From CAZUVQ01 sp964623915 (GTDB taxonomy: Bacteria > Bacillota > Clostridia > UMGS1883 > UMGS1540), in contig CAZUVQ010000016.1 of assembly GCA_964623915.1 (NCBI GenBank), forward strand, positions 1 through 24,254: a stretch of 24,254 bases of DNA, given 5' to 3'. Position numbers and translations under genes: made by a program. Below the pieces are notes generated by a model. It saw nothing but the letters and a program-made list of their open reading frames with translations. It had not been told where the DNA came from and searched no databases. Shown piece by piece: positions 16,305 to 22,185 of this stretch; position 1 is the stretch's first letter, and each line of letters starts with the position of its first letter.

Positions 16305-16397
16305 ATAAACCATCCTCCATTCTGCCGCCCCGCGTCGGCACAAATATTACTGAAAGACCTCATGTAATGAGAAGAGATTTTTCTGCTAAAAAAAATA

Positions 16398-16417
16398 AAA
16401 AGCGCGGCTGCGCTTTT
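16398..16417 (-). terminator. Rho-independent terminator of rpmE, overlapping its stop codon
   Basis: AAAAGCGC (16398-16405) pairs with GCGCTTTT (16410-16417) around a GGCT loop. On the minus strand it is followed by TTATTTTTTTT. The upstream arm contains the first two bases of the rpmE stop triplet (16416-16418), so the hairpin begins within the gene. Confidence 0.88.
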
Positions 16418-16619
16418 ATTTTTCAAGATTGAATTTCTTTCTGAATCTTTCAACACGACCGCCTGTATCGACCAGCTTTTGCTTGCCTGTGAAAAACGGA
16501 TGGCAGCTTGAGCAAATTTCAACCGTTAAATTTTCTTTTGTAGAGCCTGTTTCTATAACATTTCCGCAAACGCACTTAACAGTTGTCTGCTGGTATTTTG
16601 GATGAATTCCTTCTCTCAT
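16416..16619 (-). CDS. rpmE: 50S ribosomal protein L31, zinc-binding type
   Basis: The 67-residue protein starts MREGIHPKYQQTTVKCVCGN and holds CxC (C16, C18) and CSSC (C36, C39), the four zinc ligands of type A L31, followed by the conserved HPFFTGKQKLVDTGGRVERF. The ATG at 16619 is preceded by AGAGGTGA; a GTG nine bases upstream in frame lies within that ribosome site and is rejected. Because the cysteines are complete, this is the zinc-containing form, which in Bacillus is replaced by a zinc-free paralogue under zinc starvation; no such paralogue is in the window. It is monocistronic, with its own promoter and a terminator that overlaps the stop codon. Confidence 0.97.
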   Translation of the reverse strand: MREGIHPKYQQTTVKCVCGNVIETGSTKENLTVEICSSCHPFFTGKQKLVDTGGRVERFRKKFNLEK

Positions 16620-16662
16620 TACTTTCACCTCTTTCCAAGTGACACTAACTTCTAACCATGAC

Positions 16663-16691
16663 AGTATAACATATAATTAACCTATATGCAA
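16663..16691 (-). promoter_or_regulatory. Sigma-A promoter of rpmE
   Basis: On the minus strand, TTGCAT (16691-16686), a 17-base spacer and TATACT (16668-16663). It is about 45 bases upstream of the rpmE start codon. Confidence 0.85.
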
Positions 16692-16710
16692 GTATTTTTT
16701 CATAATTTTT

Positions 16711-16765
16711 AGGGGTCAATCCCTCCACCGCTGACGCGGTCCCCCTCCCTCTACACGAGGGAGGC
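16711..16765. repeat. GC-rich extragenic element of three consecutive hairpins
   Basis: Three adjacent inverted repeats stand out of AT-rich DNA: AGGG/CCCT (16711-16714 with 16721-16724), ACCGC/GCGGT (16727-16731 with 16736-16740) and CCTCCCTC/GAGGGAGG (16744-16751 with 16757-16764). The layout and wording resemble short palindromic repeats that recur between genes in many gut Clostridia. It lies between the ung stop and the rpmE promoter, and could help end the ung transcript or stabilise its 3' end, although no T-tract follows. Only one copy is in this window, so repeat status rests on recognition, not on a second copy here. Confidence 0.6.
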
Positions 16766-16829
16766 TAATAATGGCGTATTTTAAAGCTTTTTGTTTCTTT
16801 GCGCAGTCGGTGCATTTTGTAACAGCCTC

Positions 16830-17510
16830 TTAACTATTAATATTTTGTATCTGCCAATCAATCGGGCTTTTTACTTGAGATATAAGCCAATCATTAACCT
16901 TTTTGAAGTGCTCGCAACCGAAGAACCCCTGGTATGCCGAAAGAGGGCTTGGGTGTGCAGCAGTTAAGCACAGGTGCTTTTTTGTATCAATAAGTTCAAG
17001 CTTTTCCTTGGCATTAGCTCCCCAGAGCAAAAAAGCAACGGCATCTTCTCTTGCATTCAGCCGCTCAATCACACTACCGGTAAAAGTTTCCCAACCCTTT
17101 CCCTTGTGTGAATTAGCCTCACCGGCACGAACTGTAAGTACAGAATTCAAAAGCAGAACACCTTGTTTTGCCCATGGCATTAAATACCCATTATCAGGTA
17201 AAAATCCGCCAAGTTCATCTACTATTTCCTTGTACATGTTTTTGAGTGACGGCGGAATGGCAACGCCCTGTTTAACAGAAAAACACATACCATGTGCCTG
17301 TCCCTCCCCATGATATGGGTCCTGCCCTATTATCACAACTTTAACTTTGCTGTAAGCTGTAACTTTAAAAGCAGAATATATATCGTACATATCAGGATAA
17401 ACAGTTTGCTCAGAATACTCTTTTTGGAGGAATTTTTGAAGCTTTTTATAATAAGGCTTATTGAATTCTACCGCTAACAGATCGTCCCAATCATTGCCAA
17501 ATTTAACCAT
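16830..17510 (-). CDS. ung: Uracil-DNA glycosylase, family 1
   Basis: Removes uracil from DNA by cleaving the N-glycosidic bond, the first step of base-excision repair. The 226-residue protein has the water-activating loop IIGQDPYHGEGQAHG with catalytic D64, the uracil-stacking segment GMCFSVKQGVAIPPSLKN, LLLNSVLTVRAGEANSHKGKGWE, and the DNA-intercalation loop HPSPLSAYQGFFG with H186. All expected residues are present and the length is normal. AAGAGG precedes the ATG. It lies 17 bases behind the RpiB-like gene and is the last gene of the serine operon, which is an odd functional pairing likely due to simple read-through organisation. Confidence 0.97.
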   Translation of the reverse strand: MVKFGNDWDDLLAVEFNKPYYKKLQKFLQKEYSEQTVYPDMYDIYSAFKVTAYSKVKVVIIGQDPYHGEGQAHGMCFSVKQGVAIPPSLKNMYKEIVDELGGFLPDNGYLMPWAKQGVLLLNSVLTVRAGEANSHKGKGWETFTGSVIERLNAREDAVAFLLWGANAKEKLELIDTKKHLCLTAAHPSPLSAYQGFFGCEHFKKVNDWLISQVKSPIDWQIQNINS

Positions 17511-17527
17511 AACAAACCTCTTTACAT

Positions 17528-18166
17528 TTATGCAAGAATACCTTTTATATAGTTCGCTATATTTTCGTCTTTGCAGTTTGAGAAGAATAACTCTTTGAAT
17601 TTTGCGCCTGAAACAGTTTCCTTTAAGAAATCCTGATCAATTTCTTTTAAGATTGTCATCATATCCTTATGGGTAACTTTTTTAACTTGATCAAGAATTT
17701 TCTTGTTTCTCTGTTCGGGAACTGCTCTCTCACGAGGATATCCAAGACCCCATTCAGAAACAAATAGCTTTTCAAAAATGTAGCTCAAATTAAGCTCGCA
17801 TCCCCAGCCCCAACCCTTTGCAAACGGAAGTGCTATTGCATTGCCATTATTTACCTGAGTAAACTGATATGCATCAACAGGGTCAACAATATGACCACAC
17901 AGAACATTCGGGAAAGAATTGCAAGCAAGCATTGCCCCCTCGCCTGTTCCACAACCAGTAATAACAAGGTCAACCGCTTTGGAGTTTATTAAAATAGCGG
18001 ATAAAAGGCCAATCTGAACATAAGTAAGCTGATTTTCATCTTCTGCAGAATACATGCCGAAGTTTAAAACCTCATGTCCCAAAGGTTCAACAACACTTTT
18101 CAAAGTGTTACAGATAAGTTCATTTTTAGCCGCCTGGCTATTTTCGTTAATTAATGCAATTTTCAT
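17528..18166 (-). CDS. RpiB/LacA/LacB-family sugar-phosphate isomerase-like protein
   Basis: The 212-residue protein has an N-terminal RpiB fold: MKIALINENSQAAKNELICN, GHEVLNFGMYSAEDE, and the phosphate/catalytic loop VITGCGTGEGAMLACN at about 69-83, in which C72 matches the RpiB catalytic cysteine. The stretch NALPFAKGWGWG-like IALPFAKGWGWGCELN is not typical of ribose-5-phosphate isomerase, and the C-terminus is about 60 residues longer than standard RpiB (about 150). It therefore looks like a divergent branch whose substrate is not known; acting on a pentose or hexose phosphate is the family expectation only. It lies 23 bases after serA and 17 before ung, inside the serine operon. Confidence 0.8.
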   Translation of the reverse strand: MKIALINENSQAAKNELICNTLKSVVEPLGHEVLNFGMYSAEDENQLTYVQIGLLSAILINSKAVDLVITGCGTGEGAMLACNSFPNVLCGHIVDPVDAYQFTQVNNGNAIALPFAKGWGWGCELNLSYIFEKLFVSEWGLGYPRERAVPEQRNKKILDQVKKVTHKDMMTILKEIDQDFLKETVSGAKFKELFFSNCKDENIANYIKGILA

Positions 18167-18189
18167 TTTCTTTCGTTCCTTTCAAAATA

Positions 18190-19350
18190 TTATCCTATTA
18201 TCCTAACTGATAACACACCGTCAATACCTTCAATGGTTTCCATAGCATGACTTGCCGGTTTTTCCTGTAAATCAACAATAGTATAAGCATACTCTTTTTT
18301 GCTTTTATTCATCATATGGACAATGTTGTTGCCACCAACAGCAAGAATTGTAGAAAACTGACTGAGCATATTAGGTATATTTTTGTGTGCTATAGTAACC
18401 CTGAAACCTTCTTTGGGGAGTTCGCAATTTGGAAAGTTTACACTGTTTTCTATGTTGCCGTTTTCAAGAAAATCCAAAAGCTGCTTCGAAGCCATAAATG
18501 CACAATTATCTTCAGATTCCGGCGTTGATGCCCCGAGATGCGGAATGGCAACAACATTTGGCATCTCCAAAATCTCATCGTTTGGAAAATCGGTGATATA
18601 TGTGGCTATTTTTCCGTTTTCAAGAGCAACTTTTATATCTTTTGTACTGACAAGATCTCCCCTTGAGAAGTTTAAAAGCCTTGCCCCTTCTTTCATATAA
18701 CCTATTGTCTCTTCATTTATCATGTCCTTTGTTTGAGGTGTAAGAGGAACATGAATTGATATATAGTCAGCATTCTCCAAAACCGACTTAAGGTCAGCTG
18801 AAAAAGCTACATGCCTTGAAAGACCAAGTGCGGATTTAACCGAGATATAAGGATCATATCCCGTTACATCCATGCCAAGATGAAATGCCGTATTTGCTAC
18901 CATAACTCCTATTGCACCCAAACCAATAACAGCAAGCCTTTTCCCTTCAATTTCAGGGCCAACAAAAGCGCCTTTACCTTTTTCTATACGCTTTGCAACT
19001 TCATGTTCTCCCTTTAAAGATTTTGTCCAGATAATTCCTTCCGCAACCTTACGGGATGCCATGAAAAGCCCCATAATCGTAAGCTCCTTCACGGCATTGG
19101 CATTGGCACCTGGTGTGTTGAAAACAACTATTCCTTTTTCAGAGCATTTTTCAACAGGAATATTATTTACACCTGCGCCTGCACGTGCAATGGCAAGAAG
19201 TGATTCGGGCAGCTGTGTTTCGTGCATGGAAAAGCTTCTCAAAAGAATAGCATGAGGGTCTTGTACATCTTCCCCAACGTTGTATTCCTTTTTATCAAAG
19301 CAATCTATTCCCACAGGAGCAATCTTATTAAGTGTCTTTATATTAAACAT
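18190..19350 (-). CDS. serA: D-3-phosphoglycerate dehydrogenase
   Basis: Oxidises 3-phosphoglycerate to 3-phosphohydroxypyruvate with NAD, the committed step of serine synthesis. In the 386 residues the substrate-binding domain shows RAGAGVNNIPVEKCSEKGI; the Rossmann motif is VIGLGAIG at 141-148 with D166 as the NAD-binding acidic residue; catalytic residues are R230 in LNFSRGDL, E259 and H271 in IPHLGAST. A C-terminal ACT domain (about 317-386, beginning FRVTIAHKNIPNMLSQFS) probably senses serine. It is the short form without the intervening domain of the longest SerA type. It begins 14 bases after serC, so they are in one operon. The ribosome site AGGATGAG is modest. Confidence 0.95.
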   Translation of the reverse strand: MFNIKTLNKIAPVGIDCFDKKEYNVGEDVQDPHAILLRSFSMHETQLPESLLAIARAGAGVNNIPVEKCSEKGIVVFNTPGANANAVKELTIMGLFMASRKVAEGIIWTKSLKGEHEVAKRIEKGKGAFVGPEIEGKRLAVIGLGAIGVMVANTAFHLGMDVTGYDPYISVKSALGLSRHVAFSADLKSVLENADYISIHVPLTPQTKDMINEETIGYMKEGARLLNFSRGDLVSTKDIKVALENGKIATYITDFPNDEILEMPNVVAIPHLGASTPESEDNCAFMASKQLLDFLENGNIENSVNFPNCELPKEGFRVTIAHKNIPNMLSQFSTILAVGGNNIVHMMNKSKKEYAYTIVDLQEKPASHAMETIEGIDGVLSVRIIG

Positions 19351-19364
19351 ATTATCAACTCATC

Positions 19365-20447
19365 CTATCTATTATTTGTTTCAAAGTTTTTCATGAAATC
19401 AACAAGCTTTTCAACGCCTTCAACCGGCATTGCGTTATAAATGCTTGCCCTCATACCTCCCACAGTTCTGTGACCTTTCAGGTTTACAAAGCCTGCTGCA
19501 GATGATTCTTTTATAAACTTGGCATCAAGCTCTTCATCCCCTGTCACAAAAGGAACGTTCATAAGCGAACGGTCTTCAGGTACAACTGTACCGCTGAACA
19601 TATTGCTGTTGTCTAAAAAGTCATATAACAACGATGCTTTTTTGATGTTTATTTTCTCCATTACATTAAGGCCGCCCATTTCATCAATCCATTCAAGCAC
19701 AAGCTTACAGACATAAATACAATAAGCCGGTGGTGTGTTGTACAATGAGCCGTTTTCTGCATGAATTTTGTACTGAAGCATTGTAGGTGTAACGGGCAAT
19801 GCTTCTGAAATCAAGTCATCACGAACTATTGCTATTGTAAGGCCTGCGGGTGCAATATTTTTCTGCGCGCCTGCATAAAGAAGCCCAAATTTTGATACAT
19901 CAAGCTTTTGAGACAGAATCATCGATGAAATGTCCCCAACAAGAGGAACTTTGCCGGTATCAGGTAAATCCGTATATCTCGTTCCGTAAATTGTATTGTT
20001 ATAAGTAATATGGAAGAAATCCGCATTCTTATCAAAAGTATTGCTGTCAAGTTTTGGAATATAAGAAAAAGTTTTATCTGCGCTTGAAGCAATTTTTCTG
20101 ACAGAACCGTATTTTTCGGCTTCCTGCGCTGCCTTCTTTGACCATTGACCTGTGATAACAAAATCAGCACTCATACTTTTCTTATAAAGGTTTAATGCAA
20201 CCATTGCAAACTGAGTTGATGCGCCGCCCTGTAAAAACATAACCTTGTAATTTTCAGGAATATCCATAAGTTTGCGTAAAAGCTCTTCTGCTCTACCGAT
20301 AATCCTTTCAAAAGGCTTTGACCTGTGGCTCATTTCCATAACGCTCATACCCGTATTGCCCCAGTCAAGCATTTCTGCCTGAGCTTTTTTCAGAACCTCC
20401 AACGGTAGCATTGAAGGGCCTGCCGAAAAATTAAATACTCTTTCCAT
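19365..20447 (-). CDS. serC: Phosphoserine aminotransferase
   Basis: PLP-dependent class V aminotransferase that turns 3-phosphohydroxypyruvate and glutamate into phosphoserine. The 360-residue form starts MERVFNFSAGPSMLPLEVL, the classical SerC opening, and contains GNTGMSVMEMSHRSKPF, FLQGGASTQFAMV and the Schiff-base lysine K196 in YAGAQKNIAPAGLT. The start at 20447 is chosen because AAGGAAAGG lies about eight bases upstream; the extra 12 residues of the longer frame would contain this site. First gene of serC-serA-rpiB-like-ung. No phosphoserine phosphatase (serB) is in the window. The leader is about 85 bases, too short for a T-box. Confidence 0.96.
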   Translation of the reverse strand: MERVFNFSAGPSMLPLEVLKKAQAEMLDWGNTGMSVMEMSHRSKPFERIIGRAEELLRKLMDIPENYKVMFLQGGASTQFAMVALNLYKKSMSADFVITGQWSKKAAQEAEKYGSVRKIASSADKTFSYIPKLDSNTFDKNADFFHITYNNTIYGTRYTDLPDTGKVPLVGDISSMILSQKLDVSKFGLLYAGAQKNIAPAGLTIAIVRDDLISEALPVTPTMLQYKIHAENGSLYNTPPAYCIYVCKLVLEWIDEMGGLNVMEKINIKKASLLYDFLDNSNMFSGTVVPEDRSLMNVPFVTGDEELDAKFIKESSAAGFVNLKGHRTVGGMRASIYNAMPVEGVEKLVDFMKNFETNNR

Positions 20448-20536
20448 AATATAAACCTTTCCTTTCATATGCCGAAAAATCAATCCTAATCAGCACTAAA
20501 AAATAATAAATTAATGGGGTTTCCATTTAATTAATT

Positions 20537-20565
20537 ATTATAACACATATAAACAAAAATGCAAA
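20537..20565 (-). promoter_or_regulatory. Promoter of the serC-serA operon
   Basis: On the minus strand, a perfect TATAAT (20542-20537) with TTTGCA 17 bases (or TTGCAT 16 bases) upstream. It lies about 90 bases before the serC start. The leader carries only a weak AATGG/CCATT hairpin. Confidence 0.78.
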
Positions 20566-20613
20566 TAATTTTTTTACAGATTTCATATAAAAAATCTAAT
20601 CACCTAATATCGC

Positions 20614-20649
20614 AAAAGAGCAGCCGGGATTTTTCCCGATTGCTCTTTT
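20614..20649 (-). terminator. Rho-independent terminator of the zinc-ribbon gene
   Basis: AAAAGAGCA (20614-20622) pairs with TGCTCTTTT (20641-20649); an inner stem CGGGA/TCCCG (20625-20629 with 20634-20638) sits above a small internal loop. It ends with TTTT on the minus strand, 22 bases beyond the gene's stop codon. Confidence 0.87.
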
Positions 20650-20671
20650 GGTATTTTATTTAAATTTAATA

Positions 20672-20944
20672 CTATTTCCAGCGCTCCAATGTTGGAAGAT
20701 ACGCCTTTAGCTGTTTTCTTGCTTCATCTATCGTGAAATTTTGTCCTGTACCCTTATTCCATTCATCAAGAAATTTTAGGTTGCTTTCAATCATTTCATC
20801 AACTGTGAAGTCCCCTGTGAACTTGCCGTTTTGGTAGCAGTAAGTACAATATTTTTGCGAACTTTCTCCATTGGCTTCCGAGCCTTTCTGTTCATCATTT
20901 TCCATAGGCATACCACAACTTTGGCAAATAGGTGTTTCTATCAT
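20672..20944 (-). CDS. Small zinc-ribbon domain protein, 90 aa
   Basis: The 90-residue protein has two CxxC pairs, CQSC (C7, C10) and CTYC (C33, C36), that should hold one zinc ion. The wording CQSCGMPMENDEQKG, then YCTYCYQNGKFTGDFTVDEM, matches the putative zinc-ribbon family (PF12674-like) found alone or fused to transcription regulators. The C-terminal half is helical and hydrophilic and ends LPTLERWK. No signal peptide or membrane span. The ribosome site is poor (GAAGAAAGTGGG), which may matter because a hairpin sits just in front. It is monocistronic with its own strong promoter and terminator and a leader of about 135 bases. Molecular role unknown. Confidence 0.88.
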   Translation of the reverse strand: MIETPICQSCGMPMENDEQKGSEANGESSQKYCTYCYQNGKFTGDFTVDEMIESNLKFLDEWNKGTGQNFTIDEARKQLKAYLPTLERWK

Positions 20945-20964
20945 TTTGTATTCCCACTTTCTTC

Positions 20965-20993
20965 AACAGTAGCGTCAAATAGACAACACTGTT
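20965..20993 (-). promoter_or_regulatory. Hairpin in the zinc-ribbon mRNA leader
   Basis: AACAGTAGCGTC (20965-20976) and GACAACACTGTT (20982-20993) form a 12-bp stem with one mismatch and a GU pair around a 5-base loop. On the minus strand it ends about 20 bases before the start codon and has no T-tract. It may affect translation initiation or RNA stability. Confidence 0.4.
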
Positions 20994-21084
20994 TTTATAT
21001 TTTTAAAATTCTAAGTTTTTTTCATGTAAAACTAAGTTAACCAATCCACAAAAATCAAGAACGTAAGCTGTCTTTGTGAATTTA

Positions 21085-21113
21085 ATTCTATCATATATAC
21101 TACGAAATGTCAA
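21085..21113 (-). promoter_or_regulatory. Sigma-A promoter of the zinc-ribbon gene
   Basis: On the minus strand, a perfect TTGACA (21113-21108), a 17-base spacer and TAGAAT (21090-21085). The start codon is about 140 bases downstream, so the mRNA leader is long for such a small gene. The rest of the gene-free stretch 20945-21257 holds the leader hairpin, a small palindrome and the tRNA terminator. Confidence 0.82.
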
Positions 21114-21186
21114 TACCCCTTATAATAATTTTTTATCGTTTAAACTTTAGTATTAAATTTATGCCTAATAAGCATTTTTAAAAACA

Positions 21187-21203
21187 AAATCTAAATTAGA
21201 TTT
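21187..21203. repeat. Short AT-rich palindrome
   Basis: AAATCTAA (21187-21194) and TTAGATTT (21196-21203) are perfect inverted repeats around a single A. It lies between the tRNA terminator and the zinc-ribbon promoter. Possible protein site, but such AT-rich palindromes arise easily by chance. Confidence 0.3.
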
Positions 21204-21211
21204 AAAACATG

Positions 21212-21249
21212 AAAAAAGCCTCAAAAACATAGAGTTTTCAAGACTTTTT
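21212..21249 (-). terminator. Terminator of the tRNA-Leu transcript
   Basis: A 15-bp stem with three GU wobbles pairs 21214-21228 with 21234-21248 around a 5-base loop. On the minus strand the descending arm ends in a T-run (GGCTTTTTT). It begins about ten bases past the tRNA 3' end. Confidence 0.78.
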
Positions 21250-21257
21250 AATGTGTC

Positions 21258-21340
21258 TGGTACAGGCGACAGGAATTGAACCTGCACGGTTTCCCACTAG
21301 ATCCTAAGTCTAGCGCGTCTGCCAGTTCCGCCACGCCTGC
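21258..21340 (-). tRNA. tRNA-Leu, anticodon UAG
   Basis: The minus-strand cloverleaf starts GCAGGCG, which pairs with CGCCTGT before A and an encoded CCA. The anticodon stem CTAGA/TCTAG encloses CTTAGGA, giving anticodon TAG (reads CUA, and CUN by wobble). The T-arm reads CAGGTTCAATTCCTG, and a short extra arm is present as in class II tRNAs. 83 nt including CCA. It has its own promoter at 21360-21388 and a terminator behind. Confidence 0.96.
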
Positions 21341-21359
21341 TAATTTCAAGCCAGATATT

Positions 21360-21388
21360 ATGATACAACAAATTAGCAGATAAGTCAA
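21360..21388 (-). promoter_or_regulatory. Sigma-A promoter of tRNA-Leu
   Basis: On the minus strand, TTGACT (21388-21383), a 17-base spacer and TATCAT (21365-21360), about 20 bases upstream of the tRNA 5' end. Confidence 0.85.
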
Positions 21389-21461
21389 TAGCAAAATATT
21401 ATTTTTTGTGGTCGGTTCGGCAACTTTTATTTTCTGTGTTTTTTAACTTGTTATGCGGCAA

Positions 21462-22175
21462 TCAATCAGTCTTTTGCAAGAATTCCGACCAAGTGACATT
21501 TTTGCTAACCGATTGCGCTGCACACAGCGACCTAATCCTATTCATTCGGCCCCACCACATAATTTTTACACTTTTTGCACCTTCGCTTGTGGGGAGTTCC
21601 ACGTTATAGGAATATCCACCTTCGGGTATAAATGCCGCCGCTGTACAGGTTTTCAAATTCAGCAGGTCACCGCCGCTTACGCCGTTATATGACGCGGCTA
21701 TTAAAGTTTCGTTTTCGATAAGCGGACGGGATAGCCGTACTGTAACATAACCGGCGCTCTCGTTGACCATAATTCCCAATATTTCAGGTTCATTGCTGAT
21801 GGTGATTTTATATAATTGGTCGTCGTTATTAGTCGGATTAACTGCGTAAAGGTAGATGACTGTCACGCCGTCCGCAGAAAGAGGAGTTGTGGCTTTACTG
21901 TCAAAATTTTTACCTGTAACCTCATTATAAAACTCAATAAAATCATTCGACATAAACGCGGCACTTTCCGGGTCTGGACTGCTGCTATTCATAAACTTAA
22001 CGAGGTTTTCACTGCTGTTAAAGCCGACAAACATGGCACCGGTTTTAACGCTGATATCGACTGCACCAATTTTCGTTTCACCGTCCGGCAGATTGATGGA
22101 TACAGGAATATAAGCATATCGGCTGCTGCCTTCATCGAAGGATTCAACCTCCCCAAGGGTAAGTTTATCCTCCCC
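21462..22175 (-). CDS. C-terminal part of a large secreted surface protein, behind the assembly gap
   Basis: The frame is open from the gap edge (GEDKLTLGEVESFDEG) to a TGA at 21462, giving 237 residues without a start of its own; an internal ATG at 22034 is not a likely start. It opens with a beta-rich section IPVSINLPDGETKIGAVDIS, continues with FYNEVTGKNF and two beta-sandwich-like segments (VTVIYLYAVNPTNNDDQLYKITISNEP, YVTVRLSRPLIENETLI; given in part), and ends near KSVKIMWWGRMNRIRSLC. This last pattern (VKIxxW ... LxxLC) often closes clostridial secreted multi-domain proteins. It should be the same gene as the reading frame on the other side of the Ns; that frame runs into a different phase, which is expected because the gap length is arbitrary. 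Confidence 0.7.
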   Translation of the reverse strand, partial: GEDKLTLGEVESFDEGSSRYAYIPVSINLPDGETKIGAVDISVKTGAMFVGFNSSENLVKFMNSSSPDPESAAFMSNDFIEFYNEVTGKNFDSKATTPLSADGVTVIYLYAVNPTNNDDQLYKITISNEPEILGIMVNESAGYVTVRLSRPLIENETLIAASYNGVSGGDLLNLKTCTAAAFIPEGGYSYNVELPTSEGAKSVKIMWWGRMNRIRSLCAAQSVSKNVTWSEFLQKTD

Positions 22176-22185
22176 NNNNNNNNNN
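22176..22185. other. Assembly gap of 10 Ns
   Basis: Ten consecutive Ns lie inside the surface-protein gene. The sequence before it ends in FIMPAGAVEVKA, the end of an InlB-B-like repeat that is often tandem, so an unresolved repeat is a likely cause. The true gap size is unknown, and 10 is not a multiple of three. Confidence 0.98.

Noticed and set aside
20448..20536. T-box or other amino-acid riboswitch before serC
   Set aside because: The leader is only about 85 bases, with no T-box sequence and no terminator hairpin; only a weak AATGG/CCATT stem is present.
21258..21340. tRNA-Leu as an integration site for the GC-rich segment
   Set aside because: The GC-rich gene lies beyond the 5' side of the tRNA, no partial copy of the tRNA 3' end is repeated nearby, and there is no integrase.
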